A stretch of 64,000 bases of DNA from Thioalkalivibrio sp. XN279. Lineage in GTDB: Bacteria; Pseudomonadota; Gammaproteobacteria; Steroidobacterales; XN24. Below the pieces are notes generated by a model. It was not told where the DNA came from. It saw only the letters and a list, made by a program, of their open reading frames with translations, and did not search any database. This document shows positions 1 to 8,774 of the stretch, piece after piece (the stretch's first letter is position 1; the number at the start of each line of letters is the position of its first letter). The stretch is from assembly GCF_011089885.1 (NCBI RefSeq), contig NZ_JAANBD010000028.1:186001-250000 (forward strand), read 5' to 3'. A program made the position numbers and the translations under genes.

Positions 1-1347
1 AGCGGCGAAGCGCGGCGGGTATTGCTGCGCGTGCCGGGCGGCTGGGGCAGCGGCGGCGGCGTGGACAGCGCGCGCGCCATCGTGCTGCTGGAAGACTGGG
101 CCAAGCGCGAGCGCTCGGTGGAAGAAATTGCGGCGCAGGTACGCGAGGAGCTGAGCGTGCTGCCCGGCGTGCAGGCGCGCGTGATCACGCCCGCCGGCCT
201 CGGCGTGCGTGGCGCCGACCGCCCGGTGCAAATGGTGCTCGGCGGGGCCGAGTACGCCCAGCTCGCCGCCTGGCGCGACGAACTGATGGCGGCGGCCGAG
301 GGCTATGCCGGCATCCGCGGGCTCGATTCCAACTACGAGGAACGCCAGCCGCAGATGCGCGTGGTCATCGACCGCAACCGCGCCGCCGAGCTCGGCGTGT
401 CGCTGGAGAACATCGGCCGCACGCTCGAGACCATGCTCGGCTCGCGTGCGGTGACGACGTTCATCGATCGCGGCCGCGAGTACCGCGTCATCCTGCAGGG
501 CCAGGCCGAGGGCCGCGCCACGCCGAATGACCTTTCCAACATTTACGTCCGTTCCGAGACCAGCGGCCAGCTGGTGCCGCTGGGCAACCTGGTGACGCTG
601 GACGAGCGCGCCGGCCCGGCCGAGCTGCGGCGCTTCGACCGCCTGCGTTCCATCACCGTCTCCGGCGGGCTCGAGCCCGGCACCTCGCTGGGCGAGGCGC
701 TGGACTCCTTCGAGGAGCTGGCGCGCGAGATCCTGCCGCCCGACATCCGCATCAGCTGGGACGGCGAGTCGCGCGAGTTCAAGGAGTCCGGCAACTCGCT
801 CTACATCACCTTCATCATGGCGCTGGTGGTCGTGTTCCTGGTGCTGGCGGCGCAGTTCGAGAGCTTCCGCCACCCGCTGGTGATCATGTTCACCGTGCCG
901 CTCGCCATCACCGGGGCGCTATTGGGCCTGTGGGCCTACGGCGGCTCGATCAACGTCTACAGCCAGATCGGGCTCATCATGCTGGTCGGGCTGGCGGCCA
1001 AGAACGGCGTGCTCATCGTCGAGTTCGCCAACCAGCTGCGCGACCGCGGCCGCGAGTTCAACGAGGCGATTATCGAGGCTTCGGCCATTCGGCTGAGGCC
1101 GGTGCTGATGACCAGCGCGTGTACCGCGATCGGGGCCCTGCCGCTGTTACTGGCGTCGGGTGCCGGCTCGGAGAGCCGCCAGGCGGTGGGCATCGTGGTG
1201 GTGTACGGCATGGCGCTGACCACCGTGCTGACCCTGTTCGTGGTGCCGGCGGCCTATGCGGTGATCGCCCGCAACACCAAGTCGCCCGGGCATGTGGGGA
1301 AGAAGCTGGAGAAGTTGAGGGCTGGGGAAATCGTAGAATCGACTTGA
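1..1347 (+). CDS. RND-family efflux transporter, inner-membrane subunit (C-terminal part, 5' end outside window)
   Basis: The reading frame is open from base 1, so the gene begins upstream; about 448 C-terminal residues are present. It is the C-terminal half of an AcrB/MexB-type proton-driven pump of the inner membrane, which exports drugs or other amphiphiles with a periplasmic adaptor and an outer-membrane channel. Visible are the second periplasmic porter domain, then the last hydrophobic bundle, including the LIMLVGLAAKNGVLIVEFAN segment and a final helix (near VVYGMALTTVLTLFVVPAAY) typical of the family. The tail after the last helix is short and basic. The adaptor and outer-membrane genes are not visible and may lie upstream. 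Substrate cannot be told. Confidence 0.93.
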   Translation, partial: SGEARRVLLRVPGGWGSGGGVDSARAIVLLEDWAKRERSVEEIAAQVREELSVLPGVQARVITPAGLGVRGADRPVQMVLGGAEYAQLAAWRDELMAAAEGYAGIRGLDSNYEERQPQMRVVIDRNRAAELGVSLENIGRTLETMLGSRAVTTFIDRGREYRVILQGQAEGRATPNDLSNIYVRSETSGQLVPLGNLVTLDERAGPAELRRFDRLRSITVSGGLEPGTSLGEALDSFEELAREILPPDIRISWDGESREFKESGNSLYITFIMALVVVFLVLAAQFESFRHPLVIMFTVPLAITGALLGLWAYGGSINVYSQIGLIMLVGLAAKNGVLIVEFANQLRDRGREFNEAIIEASAIRLRPVLMTSACTAIGALPLLLASGAGSESRQAVGIVVVYGMALTTVLTLFVVPAAYAVIARNTKSPGHVGKKLEKLRAGEIVEST

Positions 1348-1696
1348 GCGACACTTGGTGCCGGAAATCGAATCGGCTCGCCATCCGGCGCCGTAGGCAG
1401 GACGTTTCCCGACCCATCGTCGCGCACTAGGGCGCGATATTGACGCGAACTACCGTGTGCCGGCCCGCCGGAGTCGTCGGTACAATTTACAGCCGCCGAA
1501 CCCCTGCGCGATATGAGCAAATGTCCTGGCCCACTACCCTGATATCGTTAGACTTAGTTATACCCTGCTCGCGCGATTCTACGGCGAAGGTGCTTCGCAC
1601 ACTGATGGGATTTGACCGTGCTCTGGTGTCGAAAAGGCTTACAGGACGCATACTGATGAGCGAATGTCACTCAATCTTTTCAATGCCTTACAACTC
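1348..1696. other. Intergenic region upstream of the PEP-CTERM gene
   Basis: About 350 bases, visibly less GC-rich than the flanking genes, with no convincing gene. Short open frames here (for example a 91-codon one from 1440) have no recognisable motif and run through the sigma-54 promoter. The stretch probably holds the upstream activator sites needed by a sigma-54 promoter, but I could not identify a clear inverted repeat. Confidence 0.5.
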
Positions 1697-1711
1697 TGGC
1701 ACGCTTCCTGC
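1697..1711 (+). promoter_or_regulatory. Sigma-54 (RpoN) promoter of the PEP-CTERM gene
   Basis: TGGCACG-N4-CTGC, with the invariant GG (1698-1699) and GC (1710-1711) exactly 12 bases apart, matches the -24/-12 consensus (TGGCACG-N4-TTGC) at all but one conserved base. Transcription would start near 1723, leaving a leader of about 70 bases before the ATG at 1792. Known: PEP-CTERM genes of exosortase-bearing bacteria are often under RpoN with the PrsK/PrsR system. That PrsR acts here is inference. Confidence 0.75.
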
Positions 1712-1791
1712 ATGAGTATTAAGTGAGCCCCTAATGGGCGATAGGCCTGTTTAAGACGGGTGCAAAAGATAGGTAGCGAGGAGTAGTTGTC

Positions 1792-2355
1792 ATGTGCAAG
1801 TTATTGATTGGTATAGCAGGCTTAGCCCTTTTAGGAGGTGCGTCGACCGCTTCCGCAGCCTTGATCGCTGAGACTGGGCTGGCTGACACCCTCGTGGAGG
1901 GGACCAATATCAGCCCTGACGAAGCATCCGAGAAAACATATCTCGCCGAGCTCCTGGGCGTCGATGTGTCGGAACTTGAGTACTTTAAGTACGACGGCGG
2001 CACCTGGCAGGAAGTGACTGATGAGCTTGAGGGTAACCTGTGGGCATTTGACTTCGGTGATTTCCAGCCGGAGGCATTCATTCTGAAGGTTGGTGCGGGC
2101 GTCTGTCTTGTGTCGGAAGGTTGCAGCACCGTTTACAACACGTTCGGCTACTTGAATGATGCCGAGTCGTTCAACTGGGGCGTGATTGATCTGAGCCTTT
2201 TTGACAGAACGAATGGTGATGTTGAAATCGGCTTTGTGAGCCACATCTCACGAGGCGGTGGGGTAACGACGGTACCGGAGCCCGGCACCCTGGCCCTGCT
2301 CGGCCTCGGCCTGGTCGGCTTCGGTGTGGCGCGCCGCCGGATGGCGATCCGCTAA
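1792..2355 (+). CDS. PEP-CTERM sorting domain protein
   Basis: A 187-residue exported protein. Residues 1-21 are a signal peptide ending in a typical Ala-rich cleavage site (STASA). The middle is a small acidic, aromatic-rich domain with two cysteines that I do not recognise. Residues 160-187 are a PEP-CTERM signal: VPEPGTLALL, a hydrophobic helix and the basic end RRRMAIR. Known: such tails are processed by exosortase (EpsH/XrtA) during export, in organisms that make an exopolysaccharide matrix. No exosortase gene is in this window. A GAGGAG ribosome site lies 8 bases before the ATG, a sigma-54 promoter lies upstream, and a terminator follows, so it is a single-gene unit. Confidence 0.9.
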   Translation: MCKLLIGIAGLALLGGASTASAALIAETGLADTLVEGTNISPDEASEKTYLAELLGVDVSELEYFKYDGGTWQEVTDELEGNLWAFDFGDFQPEAFILKVGAGVCLVSEGCSTVYNTFGYLNDAESFNWGVIDLSLFDRTNGDVEIGFVSHISRGGGVTTVPEPGTLALLGLGLVGFGVARRRMAIR

Positions 2356-2383
2356 GACCAAGATAGAACAACAAGACCACTTG

Positions 2384-2413
2384 GAAGCCCCGCACTGCGG
2401 GGCTTCTTTTTTT
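2384..2413 (+). terminator. Rho-independent terminator after the PEP-CTERM gene
   Basis: GAAGCCCCGC-ACT-GCGGGGCTTC stem followed by seven T residues (2407-2413), 28 bases after the stop codon. Confidence 0.93.
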
Positions 2414-2422
2414 CAGACACTT

Positions 2423-2441
2423 ACGGGGGTCAGACCCCGTT
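2423..2441. repeat. GGGGTCAGACCCC palindromic repeat, copy 1
   Basis: ACGGGGGTCAGACCCCGTT between the PEP-CTERM terminator and gltX. It is the first of seven copies of the same 13-base core palindrome in the window and is preceded by ACTT, which is shared with other copies. Confidence 0.85.
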
Positions 2442-2515
2442 GCGGAGGCTCCTGATCATCCGCACCGCCTCCCGCTGGTAGAATCCGCGGCCTGAGTCCA
2501 CCGAGGTCCTGCATC

Positions 2516-3949
2516 GTGTCCGACACCTCCGCCCGCTCCGTCCGCACGCGCTTTGCGCCGAGCCCGACCGGCTTCCTGCACATCGGCGGCGTGCGCACCG
2601 CCCTGTTCTCCTGGCTCCAGGCGCGCCGCCACGGCGGCGAATTCATCCTGCGTATCGAGGACACCGACCGCGCGCGTTCCACGGAGGAAGCCATCCAGGT
2701 GATCCTCGACGGCATGGAATGGCTCGGCCTGCGCGCCGACGAGGGCCCGCTCTACCAGACCGACCGCTTCGACCGTTACAACGAGATCGCCGCGCAGCTG
2801 CTTTCTTCCGGCCACGCCTACCACTGCTATTGCAGCAAGGAAGAGCTCGACGAGATGCGCGCGGCGCAGATGGGCCGCGGCGAGAAGCCCCGCTACGACG
2901 GGCGCTGCCGCGAGCGCAAGGAACCCAGGCCCGGCGTGCCGCCGGTACTGCGTTTCCGCAACCCGGACGAAGGCCAGGTGGTGGTCGACGACAAGGTGCG
3001 CGGCCGCGTCGTGTTCGACAACAAGGAACTCGACGACCTGGTGCTGCTGCGCTCGGACGGCGTGCCGACCTACAACTTCTCCGTCGTGGTCGACGACATG
3101 GACATGGGCATCAGCCACGTGGTGCGCGGCGACGACCACCTCAACAACACGCCACGCCAGATCAACGTCTACCGCGCGCTCGGCGTCGAGCCGCCGGTGT
3201 TCGCGCACGTGCCCATGATCCTCGGCCCCGACGGCGCCAAGCTGTCCAAGCGCCACGGTGCGGTGAGCGTGCTGCAGTACCGCCAGGAGGGCTACCTCCC
3301 CGAGGCGCTGCTGAACTACCTGGTGCGCCTCGGCTGGTCCCATGGCGACCAGGAAATCTTTTCCATGGAGGAAATGGTCGAGCTGTTCGACATCGGCGAC
3401 GTCAACAAGTCGGCCTCGAGCTTCAACCCCGAGAAGCTGCTGTGGCTGAACCAGCACTACATCAAGGAGGCGGCCCCGGCGCGCCTCGCCCAGGAGCTGC
3501 AGTGGCAGCTCGAGCGGCTCGGCGTGGACTGCTCCGGCGGGCCGGCACTGGACGCCGTCGCCGAGGCCTTCCGCGAGCGCGCGAAGACCATGCACGAAAT
3601 GGCCCAGGCCGCGATCTTCTTCTACCAGGACTTCGACGCCTACCACGAGAAAGCCGCCCGACAGCACCTCGGCGAAAATTCCGTGGAACCGCTCAAGCGG
3701 CTGATGGCGGGCCTCGAGGCGCTGGAGAACTGGCAGGCGGGCCCGATCCACGAGGTCGTGCAGGCCGTGGCCGAGTCGCTGGGCCTCGGCATGGGCAAGG
3801 TCGCCCAGCCGTTGCGCGTGGCCGTCAGCGGCGGCCCGGTGTCGCCACCGATCGACATCACCGTGGCGCTGCTGGGGAAGGAGAAGACGCTGGCGCGGCT
3901 GCGGCATGCCATCGTATTCGCGGCTTCCGCGGGAGATCGCGCCGAGTAG
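2516..3949 (+). CDS. gltX: Glutamyl-tRNA synthetase
   Basis: Class I aminoacyl-tRNA synthetase that charges tRNA-Glu with glutamate in the cytoplasm. The 477-residue length is normal for bacterial GltX. Near the N terminus the HIGH signature appears as SPTGFLHIGG (about residues 15-24), and the KMSKS loop as KLSKRHG (about 242-248). The anticodon-binding domain fills the C-terminal third. The start is GTG at 2516 with a GAGGT ribosome site upstream; it gives the family's usual beginning just before RTRFAPSPTG. A tRNA-Glu gene lies about 210 bases downstream, so enzyme and substrate tRNA are neighbours. Confidence 0.97.
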   Translation: MSDTSARSVRTRFAPSPTGFLHIGGVRTALFSWLQARRHGGEFILRIEDTDRARSTEEAIQVILDGMEWLGLRADEGPLYQTDRFDRYNEIAAQLLSSGHAYHCYCSKEELDEMRAAQMGRGEKPRYDGRCRERKEPRPGVPPVLRFRNPDEGQVVVDDKVRGRVVFDNKELDDLVLLRSDGVPTYNFSVVVDDMDMGISHVVRGDDHLNNTPRQINVYRALGVEPPVFAHVPMILGPDGAKLSKRHGAVSVLQYRQEGYLPEALLNYLVRLGWSHGDQEIFSMEEMVELFDIGDVNKSASSFNPEKLLWLNQHYIKEAAPARLAQELQWQLERLGVDCSGGPALDAVAEAFRERAKTMHEMAQAAIFFYQDFDAYHEKAARQHLGENSVEPLKRLMAGLEALENWQAGPIHEVVQAVAESLGLGMGKVAQPLRVAVSGGPVSPPIDITVALLGKEKTLARLRHAIVFAASAGDRAE

Positions 3950-4016
3950 GGCTTGAGGCGGGGCGGCCCCGGGCGCTGCAGCCGGGCAGATTGTCGCCGC
4001 GCCGCCCGCATCCATC

Positions 4017-4045
4017 TTGCCCCCGCCAGCGGGGTTGTTTATCAT
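4017..4045 (+). promoter_or_regulatory. Sigma-70 promoter of the tRNA-Ala/tRNA-Glu pair
   Basis: TTGCCC (4017-4022), a 17-base spacer and TATCAT (4040-4045). The expected start is near 4052, a few bases before the mature tRNA-Ala. Confidence 0.55.
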
Positions 4046-4059
4046 GCGCGACTTCGTGT

Positions 4060-4135
<76 letters not shown>

Positions 4136-4163
4136 AGATCACCAGCGGCCCGTCCGCAACTGC

Positions 4164-4239
4164 GTCCCCTTCGTCTAGAGGCCTAGGACACCGCCCTTTC
4201 ACGGCGGCGACAGGGGTTCGAATCCCCTAGGGGACGCCA
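4164..4239 (+). tRNA. tRNA-Glu (anticodon UUC)
   Basis: A 76-base cloverleaf with encoded CCA. The acceptor GTCCCCT pairs with AGGGGAC. The anticodon loop within CCGCC-CTTTCAC-GGCGG gives TTC. The T arm has GGTTCGAATCC. It lies 28 bases after tRNA-Ala and is probably co-transcribed with it. Confidence 0.97.
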
Positions 4240-4355
4240 TCTTTTCCACCCCCTGGCCAGCGTTTTCCGCAGCGGCTGCTAACCTGAGGGGGTAGGAACA
4301 ACCCAAGGGAATCCGCCCCGCCGGTCGTCACCACCGTGACCGGCAGCGGGCAAGA

Positions 4356-5114
4356 ATGAGCCAACTACCCGACGAAACTCTTTTCCGCCGGCTGCGACGG
4401 TCCCCCGTCGTGGGCATCGTCGCCGCCGTCCTGTTCGTCGCCTTGCTGCTCGGGCTGCTGGTGCGTAGCGGCGGCCACGAGCACATTCTCGACCTGTTGC
4501 ACTGGGTGGAGAGGCAGGGCCTGTGGGCGCCGCTGTTCTTCATCCTGATCATGGCGGCCACGGTGGTGCTGGTGCTGCCCGGCCTGCCGCTGACCGCAGG
4601 CGCGGGTTTCGTGTTCGGCGTGGTCGCCGGCTCGATCTACGTGGTGCTGGGCACCACCCTGGGCGCAGTGCTCTCCTTCGTCATCGCACGCTACTTTTTC
4701 GGTACCCGCGCCCGTCGCTACATGCTGTCGCACAAGCGGCTGCGCGCCGTGGGCGAGGAGATGACCCCGCACGGCGGGAAGATCGTGCTGCTCACGCGGC
4801 TGATCCCCTTTTTCCCCAGCAAGCTGGCCAACTACTTTTTCGGCCTGACGCCCGTGTACCTGCGCGACTACACGCTCGGCTCGCTGGTCGGCTTCATCCC
4901 CTTCTCGGTCCACAACGTCTACCTGGGCTCGATCGCCGCGGACCTCTCCACCATGACGGTGCGCGATCTCGGCCGCACGCCGCTGCAGTGGGCGCTCTAC
5001 GGCGGCGGCTTCGTCGTCACCGTCATCACCGTGGTCTGGCTCAACCGCCTGGCGCAGCGCGCGCTCAGGCCCTACATGCACGAGGAGAACGGCAGCAAGG
5101 AGACGCAGCCATGA
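4356..5114 (+). CDS. TVP38/TMEM64 family membrane protein
   Basis: A 252-residue polytopic inner-membrane protein. After a short basic cytoplasmic start there is a first helix (about 20-38), a second near residue 55-75, then the SNARE-associated (VTT/DedA) core with the typical GAGFVFG and TRLIPFFPSKLANYFFGLTP segments, and a last helix near 222-240. Family members are thought to act in lipid or envelope handling (DedA/TVP38 proteins are linked to lipid-carrier or phospholipid flipping), but no specific substrate is assignable. It opens a four-gene operon; its stop overlaps the next ATG as ATGA. Confidence 0.88.
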   Translation: MSQLPDETLFRRLRRSPVVGIVAAVLFVALLLGLLVRSGGHEHILDLLHWVERQGLWAPLFFILIMAATVVLVLPGLPLTAGAGFVFGVVAGSIYVVLGTTLGAVLSFVIARYFFGTRARRYMLSHKRLRAVGEEMTPHGGKIVLLTRLIPFFPSKLANYFFGLTPVYLRDYTLGSLVGFIPFSVHNVYLGSIAADLSTMTVRDLGRTPLQWALYGGGFVVTVITVVWLNRLAQRALRPYMHEENGSKETQP

Positions 5115-7462
5115 GCTGGATGAAATGGCTGCCCTGGCGCTTCATCATCCGGCGCGTCGCGCGCCGCCAGGGCTTCATCGACCCGATTGCGCTGCTGGCG
5201 CGCTTGCACAGCTTCGCCCAGCCCTCCGAGGTGGGCGAGCCCATCGAGCTGCTGCGCGCCGGCGTGGTGTTCCACGCCCGCGGGCTGATCAACAGTCGCG
5301 TAATCCAGCACAACCTGGACTGGGTGTGGCCGTACTGGATCGAGCGCCAGTTCAATCCACGCGACGTCTCTTTCATCCCGCGCGCTTTCTCCATCACCCA
5401 CGTGAACCTGAGCCATCGCAACTGGACGGCCGTCGGCCTGCCCGATTGCGACGAGTTGCCCATCGTGGACCCGCGCGGGCTGCTCACGCCGTTCCTCGAC
5501 GGCTGGTCGCTGGACGGCTGGCTGCTGGCCGAGGACGGACGCTGCCTGCTGCCCTCGCGCCAGACCGTCTGCACGCAACGCCAGTTGCTGGACGACGGCG
5601 TGCGCATCGACACCGAGACCACCTCCGAAGGCCTGTCGCTGGCAAGCAGCGCCTGGGTGGCGCTGGAGGACGGCCAGCCCGTCTGCAAGCTGCGCCTGCG
5701 CGGACGGGCCGACACCGCCGGGCACCTGGTGCTGGCGCTGCGGCCGCAGAACCCGGAAGGCGTGAGCTTCATCCATGCCTTGCAGCTCAACGAGCGGCGC
5801 GACGGCTGGCGCATCGACGACGAGCGCAGCGTGACTTTCGACCGGCCCGTCGCCCGCCACCACGTCTCCGACTACCGCCACGGCGACGTCTACATCCACC
5901 TGCAGGACCGCGAGGACCAGTCGGCCGGCCGCTGCGATGTCGGCATGGTCACGGCCGCTGCGATGTTCCCGCTCCAGGCCGGCGAGGATGGCGAGCTGAC
6001 GGCCAGCATCCCGCTGGGGACGCTGCCTGCGCCGCGAGACGCGCGTGACACGCACGACTGGGCGGCGGTGCGGCGCGATCGCTGCCGGCTGGAATGCCCC
6101 GAGCCCCGCTACCGCGCCCTGTACGACGCGGCGCTCACCTCGCTGGTGCTGCACTCGCCCGAGGACGTCTACCCCGGGCCTTACACCTACAAGCGCTTCT
6201 GGTTCCGCGACGCCGCCTTCATCATCCACGCCCTCTTGTGCGCGGGCTACACCGAGCGCGCCGAGCGCGCGCTGGCGCAGTTCCATGGCCGGCAGACCGC
6301 GCTGGGCTATTTCCGCTCCCAGGAAGGCGAGTGGGACGCCAACGGCGAGGTGCTGTGGATCTTCAAGCGATTCAGCGACCTGGCCGGGCGCGCACCGGCG
6401 AAGGAATGGCACGAGCCGATCCGCCGCGGCGCGCGCTGGATCATGCGCAAGCGCCTGGACGATGCGCTGGACGCGCCGCATGCCGGGCTGCTGCCGGCCG
6501 GTTTCAGCGCCGAGCACCTGGGCCCGAACGACTACTACTACTGGGACGACTTCTGGGGCGTCGCCGGCCTGGAGGCCGCCGCAGCGATGCTGGCCGACAG
6601 CGACCCCGAGCCGAGTGCCGATTTCGCGGCGGCCGGCCAGGACTTCATGGCCGCCATCGAGCGCAGCCTGGCCCGCGACGCGCAACGGCTGCGCCGCCCG
6701 GCCATGCCCGCCTCGCCCTACCGGCGCATGGACGCGGGCGCGATCGGCTCGCTGGCGATCGGCTACCCGGCGCAGCTGTGCCCGCCCGACGACCCGCGGC
6801 TGCTGGACACCGTCGAGTTCCTGCTCGAGCGCTGCTTCGTCAACGGCGCCTTCTACCAGGACATGATTCATTCCGGGCTCAACGCCTACCTGACGCTGCA
6901 CGTCGCCCAGGTGCTGCTGCGCGCCGGCGACCCGCGCTACCTGGCGCTGATGGACACGGTGGCGGCGCTGGCCTCGCCCACCGGCCAGTGGCCCGAGGCC
7001 ATCCACCCGCAGACGGGCGGCGGCTGCATGGGCGACGGCCACCATGTCTGGGCCGCCGCGGAATGGGTGCTGATGCTGCGCAACTGCTTCTTGCGCGAGG
7101 AAGGCGAGCGGCTGGTGCTGTGCGCCGGCGTGCCGGCGCGCTGGCTGGATGACGGCGGGCCGATCCGCTTCGGCCCGGCGCCGACCACCTTCGGGACGGT
7201 CTCGGTCGAGGTCCTGCCGGAGGGCGGCGGGCGGGCGCGTGTGCGCTGGCAGGCCGACTGGCATGCCGACCACCAGGCCGAGGGCCAGGCTGAGGGCCAG
7301 GCCGGCTCCCCGCCCGGCGCCCAAGGCGTTCAGGGGACTGCGCCGCCGATCGACATCGAGCTGCCCGGCTTCAAGCCCGCGCGTGCGGCGCCAGGTGCGA
7401 ATTTCGTCGTCCTCGAAGCAGAGGACACGGGCGGCGAAACGAGCGAGGACACCGGGCCATGA
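5111..7462 (+). CDS. Six-hairpin glycosidase-like protein
   Basis: A 783-residue protein. The C-terminal two thirds look like an (alpha/alpha)6 barrel as in amylo-alpha-1,6-glucosidase or glucoamylase families: FWFRDAAFIIHALL (about 365-378), NDYYYWDDFWG (about 475), and a Pro-Glu-His-Gly-rich stretch GQWPEAIHPQTGGG near residue 630. The N-terminal third is beta-rich, as in glycosidase accessory domains. No signal peptide is evident; residues 5-20 are basic rather than hydrophobic. ATG 5111 overlaps the previous stop by 4 bases, which decides the start against a longer open frame reaching back to 4523. Residues near 710-725 hold a short EGQA-type repeat. Exact enzyme activity is unknown; the link to the GT4 enzyme next door suggests a glucan or glycolipid substrate. 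Confidence 0.72.
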   Translation: MSWMKWLPWRFIIRRVARRQGFIDPIALLARLHSFAQPSEVGEPIELLRAGVVFHARGLINSRVIQHNLDWVWPYWIERQFNPRDVSFIPRAFSITHVNLSHRNWTAVGLPDCDELPIVDPRGLLTPFLDGWSLDGWLLAEDGRCLLPSRQTVCTQRQLLDDGVRIDTETTSEGLSLASSAWVALEDGQPVCKLRLRGRADTAGHLVLALRPQNPEGVSFIHALQLNERRDGWRIDDERSVTFDRPVARHHVSDYRHGDVYIHLQDREDQSAGRCDVGMVTAAAMFPLQAGEDGELTASIPLGTLPAPRDARDTHDWAAVRRDRCRLECPEPRYRALYDAALTSLVLHSPEDVYPGPYTYKRFWFRDAAFIIHALLCAGYTERAERALAQFHGRQTALGYFRSQEGEWDANGEVLWIFKRFSDLAGRAPAKEWHEPIRRGARWIMRKRLDDALDAPHAGLLPAGFSAEHLGPNDYYYWDDFWGVAGLEAAAAMLADSDPEPSADFAAAGQDFMAAIERSLARDAQRLRRPAMPASPYRRMDAGAIGSLAIGYPAQLCPPDDPRLLDTVEFLLERCFVNGAFYQDMIHSGLNAYLTLHVAQVLLRAGDPRYLALMDTVAALASPTGQWPEAIHPQTGGGCMGDGHHVWAAAEWVLMLRNCFLREEGERLVLCAGVPARWLDDGGPIRFGPAPTTFGTVSVEVLPEGGGRARVRWQADWHADHQAEGQAEGQAGSPPGAQGVQGTAPPIDIELPGFKPARAAPGANFVVLEAEDTGGETSEDTGP

Positions 7463-8745
7463 ACATCCTGCTGGTGACCAACACCTACACCCCGCACGTG
7501 GGCGGCGTGGCGCGTTCGGTGGAAGCCTTTGCCGGCGAGTACCGCAGGCGCGGCCACCAGGTGCTGGTGGTGGCGCCCGAGTTTCCCGACATGCCCGCGG
7601 ACGAGACCGGCGTGCTGCGCGTCCCCGCGATCCAGGAATTCAACGCCAGCGACTTCTCGGTGGTGCTGCCCACGCACCCGCCGCTGACCGCGGCCCTCGA
7701 CGCCTTCGGCCCGGACATCGTGCACTCCCAGCACCCCTTCCTGCTCGGCTCGACCGCGGTGCGCATCGCGCGCTACCGCGGGTTGCCGCTGGTGTTCACG
7801 CACCACACGCTCTATGAGCAATACACCCACTACGTGCCCGGCGACTCGCCCGCGCTGAAGCGCTTCACCGTCGAGCTGGCGACGCGCTACGCCAACCTCT
7901 GCGACCAGGTGTTCGCGCCCAGCCAGAGCATCCGCGACCTGCTCCGCGAGCGCGGCGTCAGGACGCCGATCGAGGTGGTGCCCACCGGGGTGCACATCGA
8001 ACGCTTCGCGCAAGGCGACGGCGCGACTGTCCGTGCGCAGGCCGGCATCCCGGCGGACGCGCTCGTGGTCGGCCACCTGGGCCGGCTGGCGCCGGAAAAG
8101 AACCTGGCCCTCCTCGCGGAGGCCGTGGCCCAGTTCATCGCTGCAGAGCCGAAGGCGCATTTCCTGGTGGTCGGCAGCGGGCCGTCGGCAGACGAGATGC
8201 GCGCGATTTTCGCAACGGCCGGCGTCGAGGCGCGGTTGCACTTCGCCGGCACGCTGCAGGGCCAGGCGCTGGCCGATGCGCTGCATGCCATGGACCTGTT
8301 CGCCTTTGCCTCGAAGAGCGAGACCCAGGGCATGGTGCTGACGGAAGCGATGGCCGCGGGCCTGCCGGTGATCGCGCTGGATGCCGCCGGTGTGCGCGAG
8401 GTGGTGAGCGACTGCGAGAACGGCCGGCTGCTGCGCGAGGAGACGCCTGAGGCTTTTACCGCTGCGCTGCGCTGGGCCGCCGCGCTCGACGACGACGCAT
8501 CCGCGGCGCTCAGGCAATCCGCGCTGGAAACAGCCGCGGCCTACTCCATGGAACAATCCGCCACCACGGCGCTGGAATGCTACCGCGCCGTGCGCGTCCG
8601 CTCGGCGGACGAATTCGAGCCGGCGCAAAACCTCTGGGAGGAGATCCTGGGCGCGCTGCGCACCGAGTGGTCCTTGTTCATGAACCTGGCCGGCGCCAGC
8701 GACGCCGCGCTCGGCGGCGAACGCGACCCGGGCGAGCCGCGCTGA
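7459..8745 (+). CDS. GT4-type glycosyltransferase
   Basis: A 428-residue GT-B fold glycosyltransferase. The N-terminal domain has the glycine loop in TYTPHVGGVARS (about 12-23). The C-terminal domain has the nucleotide-sugar site with SETQGMVLTEAMAAGLPV, including the EX7E signature of retaining GT4 enzymes (about residues 288-296). It resembles bacterial diacylglycerol glucosyltransferases and related lipid glycosyltransferases. The ATG overlaps the preceding stop as ATGA, so the two are translationally coupled. Acceptor and donor are inferred only in class (membrane lipid, NDP-hexose). Confidence 0.85.
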   Translation: MNILLVTNTYTPHVGGVARSVEAFAGEYRRRGHQVLVVAPEFPDMPADETGVLRVPAIQEFNASDFSVVLPTHPPLTAALDAFGPDIVHSQHPFLLGSTAVRIARYRGLPLVFTHHTLYEQYTHYVPGDSPALKRFTVELATRYANLCDQVFAPSQSIRDLLRERGVRTPIEVVPTGVHIERFAQGDGATVRAQAGIPADALVVGHLGRLAPEKNLALLAEAVAQFIAAEPKAHFLVVGSGPSADEMRAIFATAGVEARLHFAGTLQGQALADALHAMDLFAFASKSETQGMVLTEAMAAGLPVIALDAAGVREVVSDCENGRLLREETPEAFTAALRWAAALDDDASAALRQSALETAAAYSMEQSATTALECYRAVRVRSADEFEPAQNLWEEILGALRTEWSLFMNLAGASDAALGGERDPGEPR

Positions 8746-8774
8746 TGCGGCTGGCAAAGCGGGCGGACTGAGCC

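Noticed and set aside
1440-1715. Open frame of 91 codons upstream of the PEP-CTERM gene
   Set aside because: No ribosome site, no motif, and it runs through the sigma-54 promoter.
2456-4045. Open frame of 529 codons antisense to gltX
   Set aside because: It mirrors codon structure of gltX in a GC-rich genome, is rich in His, Arg and Val with no domain, and gltX itself is certain.
4523-5110. N-terminal extension of the glycosidase-like gene
   Set aside because: It lies out of frame over the TVP38 gene; ATG 5111 with the 4-base overlap is the better start.
5072-7324. Open frame of 750 codons antisense to the glycosidase-like gene
   Set aside because: Low-complexity shadow of a high-GC gene; the plus-strand gene is locked in by ATGA overlaps on both sides.
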